From: Prado023 sp963818445
Lineage (GTDB): Bacteria > Actinomycetota > Actinomycetes > S36-B12 > CAIYMF01
Direction of reading: 5' to 3'
Assembly: GCA_963818445.1 (NCBI GenBank)
Contig: CAWFSG010000019.1
Span: 1-64,000 of the forward strand
Length of the DNA: 64,000 nt
The translations under genes and the position numbers were made by a program. The notes under the pieces are model-generated. The model did not search any database. It was not told the DNA's origin and was given only the letters and a program-made list of their open reading frames with translations. Below, piece by piece: positions 8,997 to 17,293 of this stretch (the first letter of the stretch is position 1; each line of letters opens with the position of its first letter).

Positions 8997-11601
8997 TGTC
9001 CGTCAAGAACCTGATGCGCGTCCTCGCAGGGACTGCAGGCGTGCTGCTCGTCGCGGGGGCCGCAGGGCCAGGCGCCGCGGCTGTCAGCGACGGAGGACTC
9101 CGGTGACGTGCAGGCGACTGTGCGCAAGACCGTCCGGCAGGCCGGGTCGGCCACCGGCGAGATCAGCAACAGCACCATGTACACCCAGGTCTCCGCAGTC
9201 GGCAACGGCACCAAGACGGTGACGGTCCCCGTCGGGACGACCAGCAACCGCAACCTCAACTCCTTCGGCCCGTTCCCGATGGAGGGCGAGTCGATGGTCG
9301 TCGAGCTCACGGTCGCCGATGGAGGTGGCGTCGAGCAGCGCACGGTGACCGATGCCGACATCGCCCCGATGGAGGTCTCAGTCAAGGTCATGCTCGACGG
9401 CGCGGAGGTCGCGCCCGAGGACGTGGTCGGGGCCAACGGTGTGCTCGATGTTGAGTACACGGTGCGCAACACGACCGCGACCACCGGCCCCGTCACGTTC
9501 TCCGACGTCGAGGGCAAGGAGATCACTGAGGACGTCGAGACCGCGGACCCGTTCGTCGGCGCGCTCGACGTCGTCCTGCCGCAGGGCTTCAACGAGGTCA
9601 CCGCACCGGGTGCCACCGTCGCAGGCAACGGCCAGAACGAGACACAGCTCGGCTACACCTTCGTCCTGTTCCCCCCGCTGGGCTCGACCGAGGTGAAGGT
9701 CGGCTACCAGTCGCGGATCAGCAACGGCCAGATGCCGGCCGCTGAGTTCTCGTTCCTGCCGATCGTCCCGTTCGACAACAGCACCATCGCCGGGACCACC
9801 GAGGCCTACAGGGGCGGCGTCGCCACCGGCGCCACGATCTTCGGCGCCGGCACAGCAGATCGGCGACAACCTGCTCAAGCTCCAGGACGGCGCGGGCAAG
9901 CTCGTCGCCGGCCTCGGCCAGCTGTCTGCGGGTGCAAGCCAGTTGAGTGACGGGTTGGTCAACACGGCCGCCCCGGGCTCGGCAGCACTCGCTGACGGCG
10001 CCAACCAGGTGGCCGACGGCCTCAACCAGCTGAACGACAACGTCCCGGCGCTCGAGGAGGGCGTGTCGGACCTCAACGCCGGCGCGAAGCAGCTCAACAG
10101 CGGCGCCGAGCAGGTGGCGGACGGCAACGCAGAGTCTGGCAGCAGGGATCGCGTCCCTGAACAACGGCCTCAACACGCTGTCGCAGGTCGGTCGCTGCCC
10201 TGCCGGCGATCGATGCAGTCGAGCGGCTACAAGCAACTCCAAGCCGACTACCAGATGTGCGGGCCATCGACCGAAGCTCATCGCGGGATCGGCGTGCCGG
10301 AGCCGACCCTCACGACGCGACCGACGACTGGCTTCGAAGCGTGGCTTGAACAATCAGAGTCGGCTCGATACGCCCGCGGCGGTACCGAGGACGAGTGACT
10401 GCGACTCGTCGGCGCTGGACTGGGGACACGCCGACGAAGTGCGGTGCAATGGATGCGATGCGACTCATCGCCAGCGCTACTGGCGATGGCGCTACGACCT
10501 GGAGCTCCGAAGTCGAGCTGGTGCAGCATCCTGGATGTCCTGTCCGGCCGCGGTGCCGGCTGCCAGGCAGCTGCGCTCCAGCTGCGCAGTACCGACAGTG
10601 CTGCCTCCGTCGACGACCCACGGCAATCGTCTCGGCGATCAGCGAGATCTACTACGGGCTCTACGCTACTCGGGCGCAGACTCAGCGCCGCTCGGGCGGC
10701 CTCTGAACCTCGCGGCTCGCAAGATCGACGGCTGACTAAGACCGACAGCCCGCTGACGCCATGCGCTCGATCCGGCCGGGATCGAACGGTCGATCCAGAA
10801 GGCGCTCTACAACACGCCATGCGATCCGAAGGCCGACGGACCCAGCCGGACGTCAACACCGTGTGGCTACGCGCAGGCGCTGACTCTCGGTCAAGGACGG
10901 CATCCCGACCCTGGTGAACGCGGCATCAACCAGCTCGTGCGGATCTCGCAGACCTTGCTGCAGAGCATCGGCACCTCGCCCGCAGCCAAGGGGTGCGATC
11001 CGACCAAGACGCTCACCTGCGCCTCGGCAGCCTTGACGGCTGGGTCCGCGGCGCTCGCTTCTGGGGCGTCGCAACTGGCTGACGGAACCGAGACACTGGC
11101 CGCCGGTACCAAGACAGCTCAACGCCAAGGTCCCGACCCTGGCCAGTGGTGTCGCGCAGCTGGACGACGGTGCTGCGCAGGTTGCCGACGGTGCCGACCA
11201 GCTCGCTGCTGGCCTCGGTGCTGCGGCTGATGGCTCCGGTCAGCTCGCCGATGGCTTGGCCCAGGCTGAGCCGGGTGGCGCGCAGATCGAGGACGGCGCC
11301 GGTCAGCTCAAGAAGCAGGGCTGCGGACGAGCTGGCGAAGACCGGCAAGGAGGCACAGCTCGGCTACGCGAAGAATGTCGCGCTGCTCGAGGCGGCCCAG
11401 CAGGCCGGTCTCGAAGGCGCGGGCATCCCGTTCGGACCCGCTGAGGGCACCGACGTCGTGACGACTGCGGCCTACAAGATGTACCTGTCGGGCATCGCAG
11501 CTGACACCGAGAACAACGCGCTGAAGTACGGCCTCGGCGTGCTGCTCATCGCCGGCGCCGGCGGCGCAGCATTCGCAGCTGCAAGGAAGGTCACCGGCTA
11601 G
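8996..11601 (+). pseudogene. Large secreted heptad-repeat (YhgE/Pip-like) protein, frame broken many times
   Basis: From ATG 8996 the pieces join into one exported protein: signal peptide (VLLVAGAAGPGAAA), a beta-rich N-terminal domain of about 250 residues (about 9100-9840), then a long run of xQLadGaxxL heptads such as GQLSAGASQLSDG and GADQLAAGL (9850-11330), and a C-terminal helix GLGVLLIAGAGGAAFAAARK ending at TAG 11601. The heptads are the X3-Leu-X2-Gly type found in YhgE/Pip-like proteins and act as extended coiled coils. Frame changes are clear near 9070, 9853, 10130, 10190, 10210, 10900, 10920, 11115 and 11325. Between about 10250 and 10780 no frame stays coherent. Remnants such as KALYNTPCDPKADG and CDPKT-like Cys segments show that the coding content continues. 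It may be decayed, or poorly assembled because of its internal repeats. Confidence 0.65.
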
Positions 11602-12557
11602 TCCGGAGGCCTTGCGCCAGCACCACCATCTGCCCGGCACCCGATGATCAGGGTGCCGGGCAGATGCGTTCCGCGCAGGGGGCTCCAGCCGCCCCAGGTG
11701 GCGTCATTCCAGTCCGGCCACTCGGGCTCGACGATCCTGTCGATGGCGAAGCCGGCCCCGACCAGGGCGGCCACGTAGTCCGCGATCGTCCGGTGGAACT
11801 CGGCGTACACCGCGTTGCCGGCCCCATCCCGCTCCACGTACGGCGTGCGGTCGAAGTAGGAGCCGGAGGCGGAGAGCCCGGCCGGCCCCGGATCGTCCGG
11901 GAACGCCCACCGGATCGGGTGCGTCACCGAGAACACCCACCGCCCACCCGGGCGCAGGACGCGCCGAACTTCAGCCAGCAGCCGGGGTAGGTCGCCCACG
12001 AACTGGATCGCCCCGTAGGAGGCGAACGCCGCATCGAATGACCCTGCGCCGAAGGGCAGGGCAGTAGCCGACGCCGCAACAACGTCCAGCCGCCCATGCA
12101 CCACCCCGCGACGCGATCTGCTGGGAGGCGCTGCGCTGTCGGTGGGCGGCGCTGGATCCTTGTGCCCTGTTGGCGTTGCGTGGCGCAGTTGGGCGACCGC
12201 GATGTCGATCCCGACCGCGTGGACGCCTCGGGCAGCCAGCCATCTCGAGCACTGCGCGGCGCCGCAGCCGACCTCCAGCACTCGCCGCCCAGTCAGGGCG
12301 TCCACCGGCCCGAGCAGCCCCGCCTCCGCCTCGGTCAGCCCCTCGGGACCCCAGACGAATGCGCTCGTGTGATCGTCGGTACGTTCGATTGGATCGACCG
12401 CATCGACGACCAACGCGGCTGGACCGGCCAGGAACGCCCCGTGCTCGGCCTGGTACGCATCCGCCTCGGCCTCCCAGTAGGTGCGCGAGGCGCGGTCCAC
12501 CTCCTCGGCGAGCGATCGCCGCCCGCCCGGCCGACCCGACCTCCCACGACCCAGCAC
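11598..12557 (-). CDS. Class I SAM-dependent methyltransferase
   Basis: The 319-aa protein carries a Rossmann methyltransferase domain: motif I VLEVGCGAAQCSRWL (residues ~93-107), acidic motif GIDIAVAQL, motif ALPFGAGSFDAAFASYGAIQ and LRPGGRWVFS. Between motif I/II and the next strand there is an insert of about 25 residues rich in Pro and Ser (near TPTGHKDPAPP) that I do not expect in the family. The protein starts MLGRGRSGRPGG; the true start may be about 20 codons later, at the conserved VDRASRTYWEAEADAY. Substrate is unknown. Its TAG and that of the upstream convergent gene share the palindrome CTAG, a 4-bp overlap. Confidence 0.85.
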   Translation of the reverse strand: MLGRGRSGRPGGRRSLAEEVDRASRTYWEAEADAYQAEHGAFLAGPAALVVDAVDPIERTDDHTSAFVWGPEGLTEAEAGLLGPVDALTGRRVLEVGCGAAQCSRWLAARGVHAVGIDIAVAQLRHATPTGHKDPAPPTDSAAPPSRSRRGVVHGRLDVVAASATALPFGAGSFDAAFASYGAIQFVGDLPRLLAEVRRVLRPGGRWVFSVTHPIRWAFPDDPGPAGLSASGSYFDRTPYVERDGAGNAVYAEFHRTIADYVAALVGAGFAIDRIVEPEWPDWNDATWGGWSPLRGTHLPGTLIIGCRADGGAGARPPD

Positions 12558-12622
12558 CGTCGTTCGAGCGTGTCCGATTCATCCGATTCATCCGGTCGTG
12601 GCGGGGTTGAGATCACGTGCGG

Positions 12623-12628
12623 TATCCT
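12623..12628 (+). promoter_or_regulatory. Possible -10 of rpsA
   Basis: TATCCT matches TAnnnT and lies about 157 nt before the rpsA start. The 12558-12784 gap holds no other recognisable feature, so a long rpsA leader is implied if this is the promoter. No good -35 was seen. Confidence 0.25.
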
Positions 12629-12784
12629 GTCAGGGCGTTACGGGCCTGCAGCGTCTCAGACGTAGTAGGCGCGCGCGTTCATGTCGTCCCCACCGGTCAG
12701 ACTTCACCGGCCACGGAATCACGGCGGTGAACACTGGCCCGTGCACGTGACAACGACATCTATCCACCGGAGCAGAACCACTCC

Positions 12785-14251
12785 ATGACAATCACCCCCA
12801 CTGCTGCACCGCAGGTCGCGATCAACGACATCGGTAGCATCGAGGATTTCCTGGCCGCGATCGACGCGACCATCAAGAATTTTGATGACGGCGACATCGT
12901 CGAGGGCACCATCGTCAAGGTCGACCGCGACGAGGTCCTTCTGGACATCGGCTACAAGACTGAGGGCGTCATCCCCTCCCGCGAGCTGTCCATCAAGCAC
13001 GACGTGGACCCGTCCGAGATCGTGTCGGTCGGCGACGTCGTCGAGGCCCTCGTCCTCCAGAAGGAGGACAAGGAGGGTCGGCTGATCCTGTCCAAGAAGC
13101 GCGCCCAGTACGAGCGCGCCTGGGGCACGATCGAGAAGATCAAGGAGGAGGACGGCGTCGTCACCGGCAAGGTGATCGAGGTCGTCAAGGGCGGCCTGAT
13201 CCTCGACATCGGCCTGCGCGGCTTCCTGCCCGCGTCGCTGGTCGAGATGCGCCGCGTTCGCGACCTCCAGCCGTACGTCGGCAAGGAGATCGAGGCCAAG
13301 ATCATCGAGCTGGACAAGAACCGCAACAACGTGGTCCTGTCCCGCCGTGCGTGGCTCGAGCAGACGCAGTCCGAGGTCCGCTCCAACTTCCTCAACCAGC
13401 TCCAGCGCGGCCAGATCCGCAACGGCGTTGTGTCCTCCATCGTCAACTTCGGCGCCTTCGTCGACCTGGGCGGCGTGGACGGCCTGGTGCACGTCTCCGA
13501 GCTGTCCTGGAAGCACATCGACCACCCGAGCGAGGTCGTGGCCGTCGGCGACGAGGTCACCGTGGAGGTGCTCGACGTCGACATGGACCGCGAGCGCGTC
13601 TCGCTGTCGCTCAAGGCGACCCAGGAGGATCCGTGGCAGCACTTCGCCCGGACCCACCAGATGGGCCAGGTCGTGCCGGGCAAGGTCACCAAGCTCGTCC
13701 CGTTCGGCGCGTTCGTGCGTGTCGAGGAGGGCATCGAGGGCCTGGTGCACATCTCCGAGCTGGCCGAGCGCCACGTGGAGATCCCCGAGCAGGTCGTGAC
13801 CGTCAACGACGACATCTTCGTCAAGGTCATCGACATCGACCTCGAGCGTCGTCGGATCTCGCTGAGCCTCAAGCAGGCCAACGAGAACACGACCGGTGCC
13901 GGCTCCGAGGAGTTCGACCCCTACCTGTACGGGATGGCCCCGTCCTACGACGAGGCTGGCGCGTACATCGGTCCGGAGGGCTTCGACCCCGAGACCGGCG
14001 AGTGGAAGGTCGGCTTCGAGGACCAGCGCTCCGAGTGGGAGGCGCAGTACGCCGAGGCGCACGCCCGCTGGGAGCAGCACATGAAGCAGGTCGAGGAGGC
14101 CAAGACGGCCGACCAGGCTGCGTCGCTCGAGACCGGCGAGGGCATCGGCTCCTACAGCTCGACCGCCCCGGCGGCCGAGGAGGGCGCTGGCACCCTGGCC
14201 ACCGACGAGGCGCTGCAGGCGCTGCGCGAGAAGCTGACCGGCGGCGCGTGA
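12785..14251 (+). CDS. rpsA: 30S ribosomal protein S1
   Basis: The 488-aa protein helps mRNA bind to the 30S subunit. Four S1 RNA-binding domains are seen at about residues 36-105, 123-190, 208-277 and 294-363, each with the GxVxxVxxxGxfVdl-type pattern (for example NGVVSSIVNFGAFVDLGG). A C-terminal tail of about 120 acidic and Ala-rich residues follows. Four domains with a variable tail is the usual actinobacterial form. The ATG at 12785 is in a weak ribosome-site context with CCGGAG about 10 nt upstream. Codon bias is strong, as expected for a highly expressed gene. A perfect hairpin terminator follows 40 bp after the stop. Confidence 0.98.
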   Translation: MTITPTAAPQVAINDIGSIEDFLAAIDATIKNFDDGDIVEGTIVKVDRDEVLLDIGYKTEGVIPSRELSIKHDVDPSEIVSVGDVVEALVLQKEDKEGRLILSKKRAQYERAWGTIEKIKEEDGVVTGKVIEVVKGGLILDIGLRGFLPASLVEMRRVRDLQPYVGKEIEAKIIELDKNRNNVVLSRRAWLEQTQSEVRSNFLNQLQRGQIRNGVVSSIVNFGAFVDLGGVDGLVHVSELSWKHIDHPSEVVAVGDEVTVEVLDVDMDRERVSLSLKATQEDPWQHFARTHQMGQVVPGKVTKLVPFGAFVRVEEGIEGLVHISELAERHVEIPEQVVTVNDDIFVKVIDIDLERRRISLSLKQANENTTGAGSEEFDPYLYGMAPSYDEAGAYIGPEGFDPETGEWKVGFEDQRSEWEAQYAEAHARWEQHMKQVEEAKTADQAASLETGEGIGSYSSTAPAAEEGAGTLATDEALQALREKLTGGA

Positions 14252-14290
14252 GCAGCTGACGGCAGCCCGCACGCGCTGGCTGAACGCACG

Positions 14291-14325
14291 AACGGTCCCG
14301 GAACCCACGTGGTTCCGGGACCGTT
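14291..14325 (+). terminator. rpsA terminator hairpin
   Basis: A perfect 15-bp stem (AACGGTCCCGGAACC, 14291-14305, with its complement at 14311-14325) encloses a 5-nt loop. It sits 40 bp after the rpsA stop. There is no T-run, as is common for actinobacterial intrinsic terminators. Confidence 0.85.
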
Positions 14326-14400
14326 CTGCGTCGCGGGCAGCGGGACCGGTCGCCGCCCCATCGATCGATCCGCTGCAATTGCGCGGACCGATCCGAGGTT

Positions 14401-14440
14401 GATCCGGATCTCCGACCGCGTTTGGTCGGAAATCCGGATC
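14401..14440 (-). terminator. Hairpin terminator of the flippase gene
   Basis: Arms 14401-14417 and 14424-14440 pair over 17 positions with one mismatch, around a 6-nt loop GCGTTT. It lies 24 bp beyond the stop of the reverse-strand flippase gene. With the rpsA hairpin it insulates two convergent units. Confidence 0.7.
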
Positions 14441-14463
14441 GGTCGGGAGGCGCTGTCCAACCC

Positions 14464-15735
14464 TCAGGCGGGGGCGGTGATGATCGGCTCGTCCGCGTCG
14501 GGTCGGGGCGAGGGGCTCGTCCGCGCCCAGACGAGACCGGCGAGGGCCACGGCCCACGCGACTGAGGCGGCCACCGTCGCCAGGGCGTGGATCGAGGTGC
14601 CCAGCCAGAGTCCGAGGGCGGCGAGCCCCGCGACCCCGCCCCAGAGCAGGAGCGTCGCACGGCGGTCGTGGTGGGCCATCCGGGCGTAGAGCAGGACCTG
14701 CACCACCCCGAAGCCAGCGCCGGCAAGCGCAAAGATCCACGCGTCCTGGGCCACGGTCAGGTACTGCGTCCCGGACATGATCCGCACGATCAGCCTCGGC
14801 AGCGCCGCCACCACGAGCGTCGACAGCAGCCCCAGGCCGGCGACCGCGATGATCGCCTGCTTCTGCGCGTTGCGGGAGCCGGCCACCATCCGGGGGAAGG
14901 CCGCCACGAGGATCGCCTGGGGCAGGAAGAAGACGGCCCGGGCGATCAGGGCGCCGGCGGCGTACAGGCCCGCGTCGTAGGCGGGCAGCTGTGCACGGGC
15001 GAGCAGGACATCCAGGTTGGTCAACGCGTAGAGCGCGATCAGGGCGTGGGCGGCGTGACCGACCTCGACGAGGAACTCCCGCGGCCCTTCCTCCGACGAA
15101 CCCCACGGCGGCTGGCCGACGAGCAGGAACTGTCCCGCGACCGCCCCCAGGGTTGCGCCGATGGCCAGACCCACGAGGGTCGAGTCCGCCGTTCCTCCGA
15201 CAGCTGCGCCGATGATCGCACCGCCAACGCGCGCGCCCGTGGCGACCACGTAGAGCGCGCCGAGGCGCTTGTGCCGTTCGGCGCCCTGCAGGAGCCCGAG
15301 TTGGGCTCCGGTGACCGTGAACGGGATGAATGTGGCGCCGACGACGACCACGGCCATGACGTCCGAGAGGTTCAGGGCTTCGCTGATGAAGGGCGCCAGC
15401 GCGACGGTCAGGGCGCAGGTGAGGGCGCCGACGAGGAGCACCGATCCGGCGCCGATGTGTTCAGACGACCGCCCGGAGGCGACGTGCCGCGCGATCACCA
15501 CCTGTGTGGCGGCCATCGCCGTGCTTCCCAGGAGCAGGATCACCGCGAGTGCGCCGAAGGCCCCGAACTGCTCCGGGCCGAGCAGCCGCGATACGACGAG
15601 CATCTGGAGCATCGCGATGATCTGCGACACCACGAGCCCGACGCCCACGATGGCGGTGCCCTGGACCGAGATCCCGGCCGCCGGTGTCCCTGCAGTCGCG
15701 GCGGCGGGCGCCTCGCCGGCAGGATCAGAGCTCAC
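14464..15735 (-). CDS. Polysaccharide-type flippase (Wzx/MATE-like membrane protein)
   Basis: The 423-aa protein has about 12 hydrophobic segments. It begins after a short Ala/Pro-rich tail with VSQIIAMLQMLVVSRLLGPE, the typical first-helix signature of polysaccharide/lipid-linked oligosaccharide flippases, followed by FGAFGALAVILLL. It probably moves a lipid-linked glycan across the membrane. The open frame extends back to 16221, but that extension is antisense to coaE; GTG 15735 (VSSDPAGE) is the start that clears coaE and has GATGAT 6 nt upstream as a leaderless -10. No glycosyltransferase genes lie nearby, so the substrate pathway is not shown. It diverges from coaE by 87 bp. Confidence 0.82.
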   Translation of the reverse strand: MSSDPAGEAPAAATAGTPAAGISVQGTAIVGVGLVVSQIIAMLQMLVVSRLLGPEQFGAFGALAVILLLGSTAMAATQVVIARHVASGRSSEHIGAGSVLLVGALTCALTVALAPFISEALNLSDVMAVVVVGATFIPFTVTGAQLGLLQGAERHKRLGALYVVATGARVGGAIIGAAVGGTADSTLVGLAIGATLGAVAGQFLLVGQPPWGSSEEGPREFLVEVGHAAHALIALYALTNLDVLLARAQLPAYDAGLYAAGALIARAVFFLPQAILVAAFPRMVAGSRNAQKQAIIAVAGLGLLSTLVVAALPRLIVRIMSGTQYLTVAQDAWIFALAGAGFGVVQVLLYARMAHHDRRATLLLWGGVAGLAALGLWLGTSIHALATVAASVAWAVALAGLVWARTSPSPRPDADEPIITAPA

Positions 15736-15822
15736 CGGACAATCATCGCCCACCTGCGCGGATGCCTCGACCAGCCGCGCCCGCGGGAGGCAGCGGCGCT
15801 CCGGGGCTGGCATGCTTCGCCC

Positions 15823-16425
15823 ATGATCAGGGTGGGGTTGACCGGAGGAATCGGCGCGGGGAAGTCGACCGTGTCGACGATGCTGACCGAGATGGGCGCC
15901 CTGGTGGTCGACGGCGACCAGATCGCCCGCGACCTGGTCGCACCGGGCGAGCCCGCGCTGGCCGAGATCGTGGACCGGTTCGGGCCGGGAGTGCTGCTCG
16001 CCGATGGCCAACTGGACCGTCCTGGACTCGCGGCGATCGTCTTCCCCGATCCGGAGGCCCTGGCCTCCCTGGACGCGATCATGCATCCGCGGATCGCCCG
16101 ACGGGCCGCCGAGATGCTCGAGGCTGCGGAGCGGGCGGGTACTCGGATCGTGGTCTACGACATGCCGTTGCTGGTCGAGAACGGCTCGGCGGACGACTTC
16201 GACCTCGTCGTGGTGGTGCACGCGCCGATCGAGGTGCGCCTGGCCCGGCTCGCTGTGCGGGGGGTTCCGATCGCGGATGCCCGTGAGCGGATGGCCCGTC
16301 AGGCCAGTGACGCCGAACGTGCCGAGGTGGCGACGATCCTGATCGACAACGGCGGGGACGAGGAGCAGCTCATCGCGCAGGTCGAGCGGGCGTGGTACCT
16401 GCTCCAGGCAGCGCTGGGGGAGTAG
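15823..16425 (+). CDS. coaE: Dephospho-CoA kinase
   Basis: The 200-aa protein makes the last step of CoA synthesis, phosphorylating the 3'-OH of dephospho-CoA. The P-loop GGIGAGKS is at residues 8-15, followed by VDGDQIARDLVAPG (substrate region) and MPLLVENG, the family's conserved core motifs. Length is normal. The frame is open far upstream to 14587, but that part is antisense to the flippase; ATG 15823 gives the exact family N-terminus and has CATGCT 6 nt upstream. The last 56 bp overlap the convergent PAP2 gene. Confidence 0.96.
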   Translation: MIRVGLTGGIGAGKSTVSTMLTEMGALVVDGDQIARDLVAPGEPALAEIVDRFGPGVLLADGQLDRPGLAAIVFPDPEALASLDAIMHPRIARRAAEMLEAAERAGTRIVVYDMPLLVENGSADDFDLVVVVHAPIEVRLARLAVRGVPIADARERMARQASDAERAEVATILIDNGGDEEQLIAQVERAWYLLQAALGE

Positions 16426-17149
16426 CGGTCGCCGGCTGGGCGTCGCGCGCTGCCCAGCCGCGGTCCAGGGGCCACCACAGGATCAGGGCGCTGGCGAGCA
16501 GGACCACCGAGCCGAAGGCCCATCCCGCCATCACGTCACTGGGCCAGTGCACGCCCAGGACCAGCCGGCTGAGCCCGATGAGTGGCCCGATAACGACCAG
16601 GATGCGCCCGACGACCTCCATCCAGCGGCGTCCCTGCGCTCGGCCGAGGTGGATCAGCACGAGCCCGGCGGCCATGTAGAGGTAGATGCCCTCCATCGCG
16701 TGACCGGACGGGAACGACTTGTCGAGGTCCTGCTCGAACTGCTCCGCGCCCGGCGGTCGGGTACGACCCATCGCCATCTTGACGGTCTCGCTGACGGTCA
16801 CGCCGGCGATCCCGGACAAGGCGAGCAGGCCGGCTGCGGCGCGCTGGTGGGTCAGCAGGAGTGCGATCACCAGGGCAGTGGCGGCCAGGGCCGACCAGAA
16901 CGGGGCGGTCACCAGCCCGACGACGTGGGCGAGGTCGACGGTCCAGCCGAGTGGGTCCGCCCATCCCCGCGTGACGTCGGTGAGCGCGGTGTCGAACCCG
17001 TCGAGCACGTGCGATCCGCTCGCCACGGCGATCGTGAGGAAGGCAGCCACCGCGATGGCTGCGACGAGGCCGACGACAGCCCGTCGACGGGCGACCACCG
17101 CCCGGTCCTCGGGGCTCGCGGGTGCCGGGCGTGGGGCGAGGTCGGACAT
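16370..17149 (-). CDS. PAP2-family phosphatase
   Basis: The 259-aa membrane protein has about six transmembrane segments and the three PAP2 motifs: KMAMGRTRPP (KxxxxxxRP), FPSGHAM (PSGH) and RLVLGVHWPSDV (SRxxxxxHxxxD). Such enzymes dephosphorylate lipid pyrophosphates or phosphatidates such as undecaprenyl pyrophosphate at the outer membrane face. ATG 17149 is chosen over the far upstream 17245 because it gives MSDLAPRP and a TACTCT element exactly 6 nt upstream; the longer form would run into uvrB control DNA. Its Ala/Pro-rich C-terminal tail overlaps the coaE 3' end by 56 bp. Confidence 0.9.
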   Translation of the reverse strand: MSDLAPRPAPASPEDRAVVARRRAVVGLVAAIAVAAFLTIAVASGSHVLDGFDTALTDVTRGWADPLGWTVDLAHVVGLVTAPFWSALAATALVIALLLTHQRAAAGLLALSGIAGVTVSETVKMAMGRTRPPGAEQFEQDLDKSFPSGHAMEGIYLYMAAGLVLIHLGRAQGRRWMEVVGRILVVIGPLIGLSRLVLGVHWPSDVMAGWAFGSVVLLASALILWWPLDRGWAARDAQPATATPPALPGAGTTPARPAR

Positions 17150-17155
17150 CCCCGG

Positions 17156-17161
17156 AGAGTA
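17156..17161 (-). promoter_or_regulatory. -10-like TACTCT of the PAP2 gene
   Basis: TACTCT on the reverse strand lies exactly 6 nt before the ATG at 17149. No Shine-Dalgarno is present, so a leaderless transcript is likely. Confidence 0.5.
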
Positions 17162-17264
17162 TCGGAATCGAACGTGGCAGTGGCCGCCCTCAGCCGACGG
17201 GGCACCGCCTCCCGGCGGGGGCGCCCCGGTCCTCGCCCCGGTCACAGCCGGGCGCGGGAGCCGA

Positions 17265-17286
17265 TGTCAGACCGACGCAATACCGT
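17265..17286 (+). promoter_or_regulatory. RecA-NDp/PafBC-type damage promoter of uvrB
   Basis: TGTCAGAC (17265-17272), exactly 8 nt, then TACCGT (17281-17286), 7 nt before the ATG. The 14-mer CGGGAGCCGATGTC at 17255-17268 is repeated exactly upstream of uvrA at 20564-20577, at the same distance from the -10. The core is a weaker match than at polA and uvrA, since the last two bases differ from TGTCRGTG. Confidence 0.6.
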
Positions 17287-17293
17287 GTCCTGC

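Noticed and set aside
8996..11601. Programmed frameshifting as the cause of the many breaks
   Set aside because: The breaks are too many, in mixed contexts without slippery sites, and similar breaks occur in housekeeping genes.
12621..12642. RecA-NDp-type promoter before rpsA
   Set aside because: TGTCAGGG is present, but the bases 8 nt later are GCCTGC, not TAnnnT.
14587..15822. 412-codon open extension upstream of coaE
   Set aside because: It is antisense to the flippase gene; coaE proteins begin at ATG 15823 with the P-loop at residue 8.
16547..17293. 249-codon open extension upstream of uvrB
   Set aside because: It lies antisense to the PAP2 phosphatase and is not part of known UvrB proteins.
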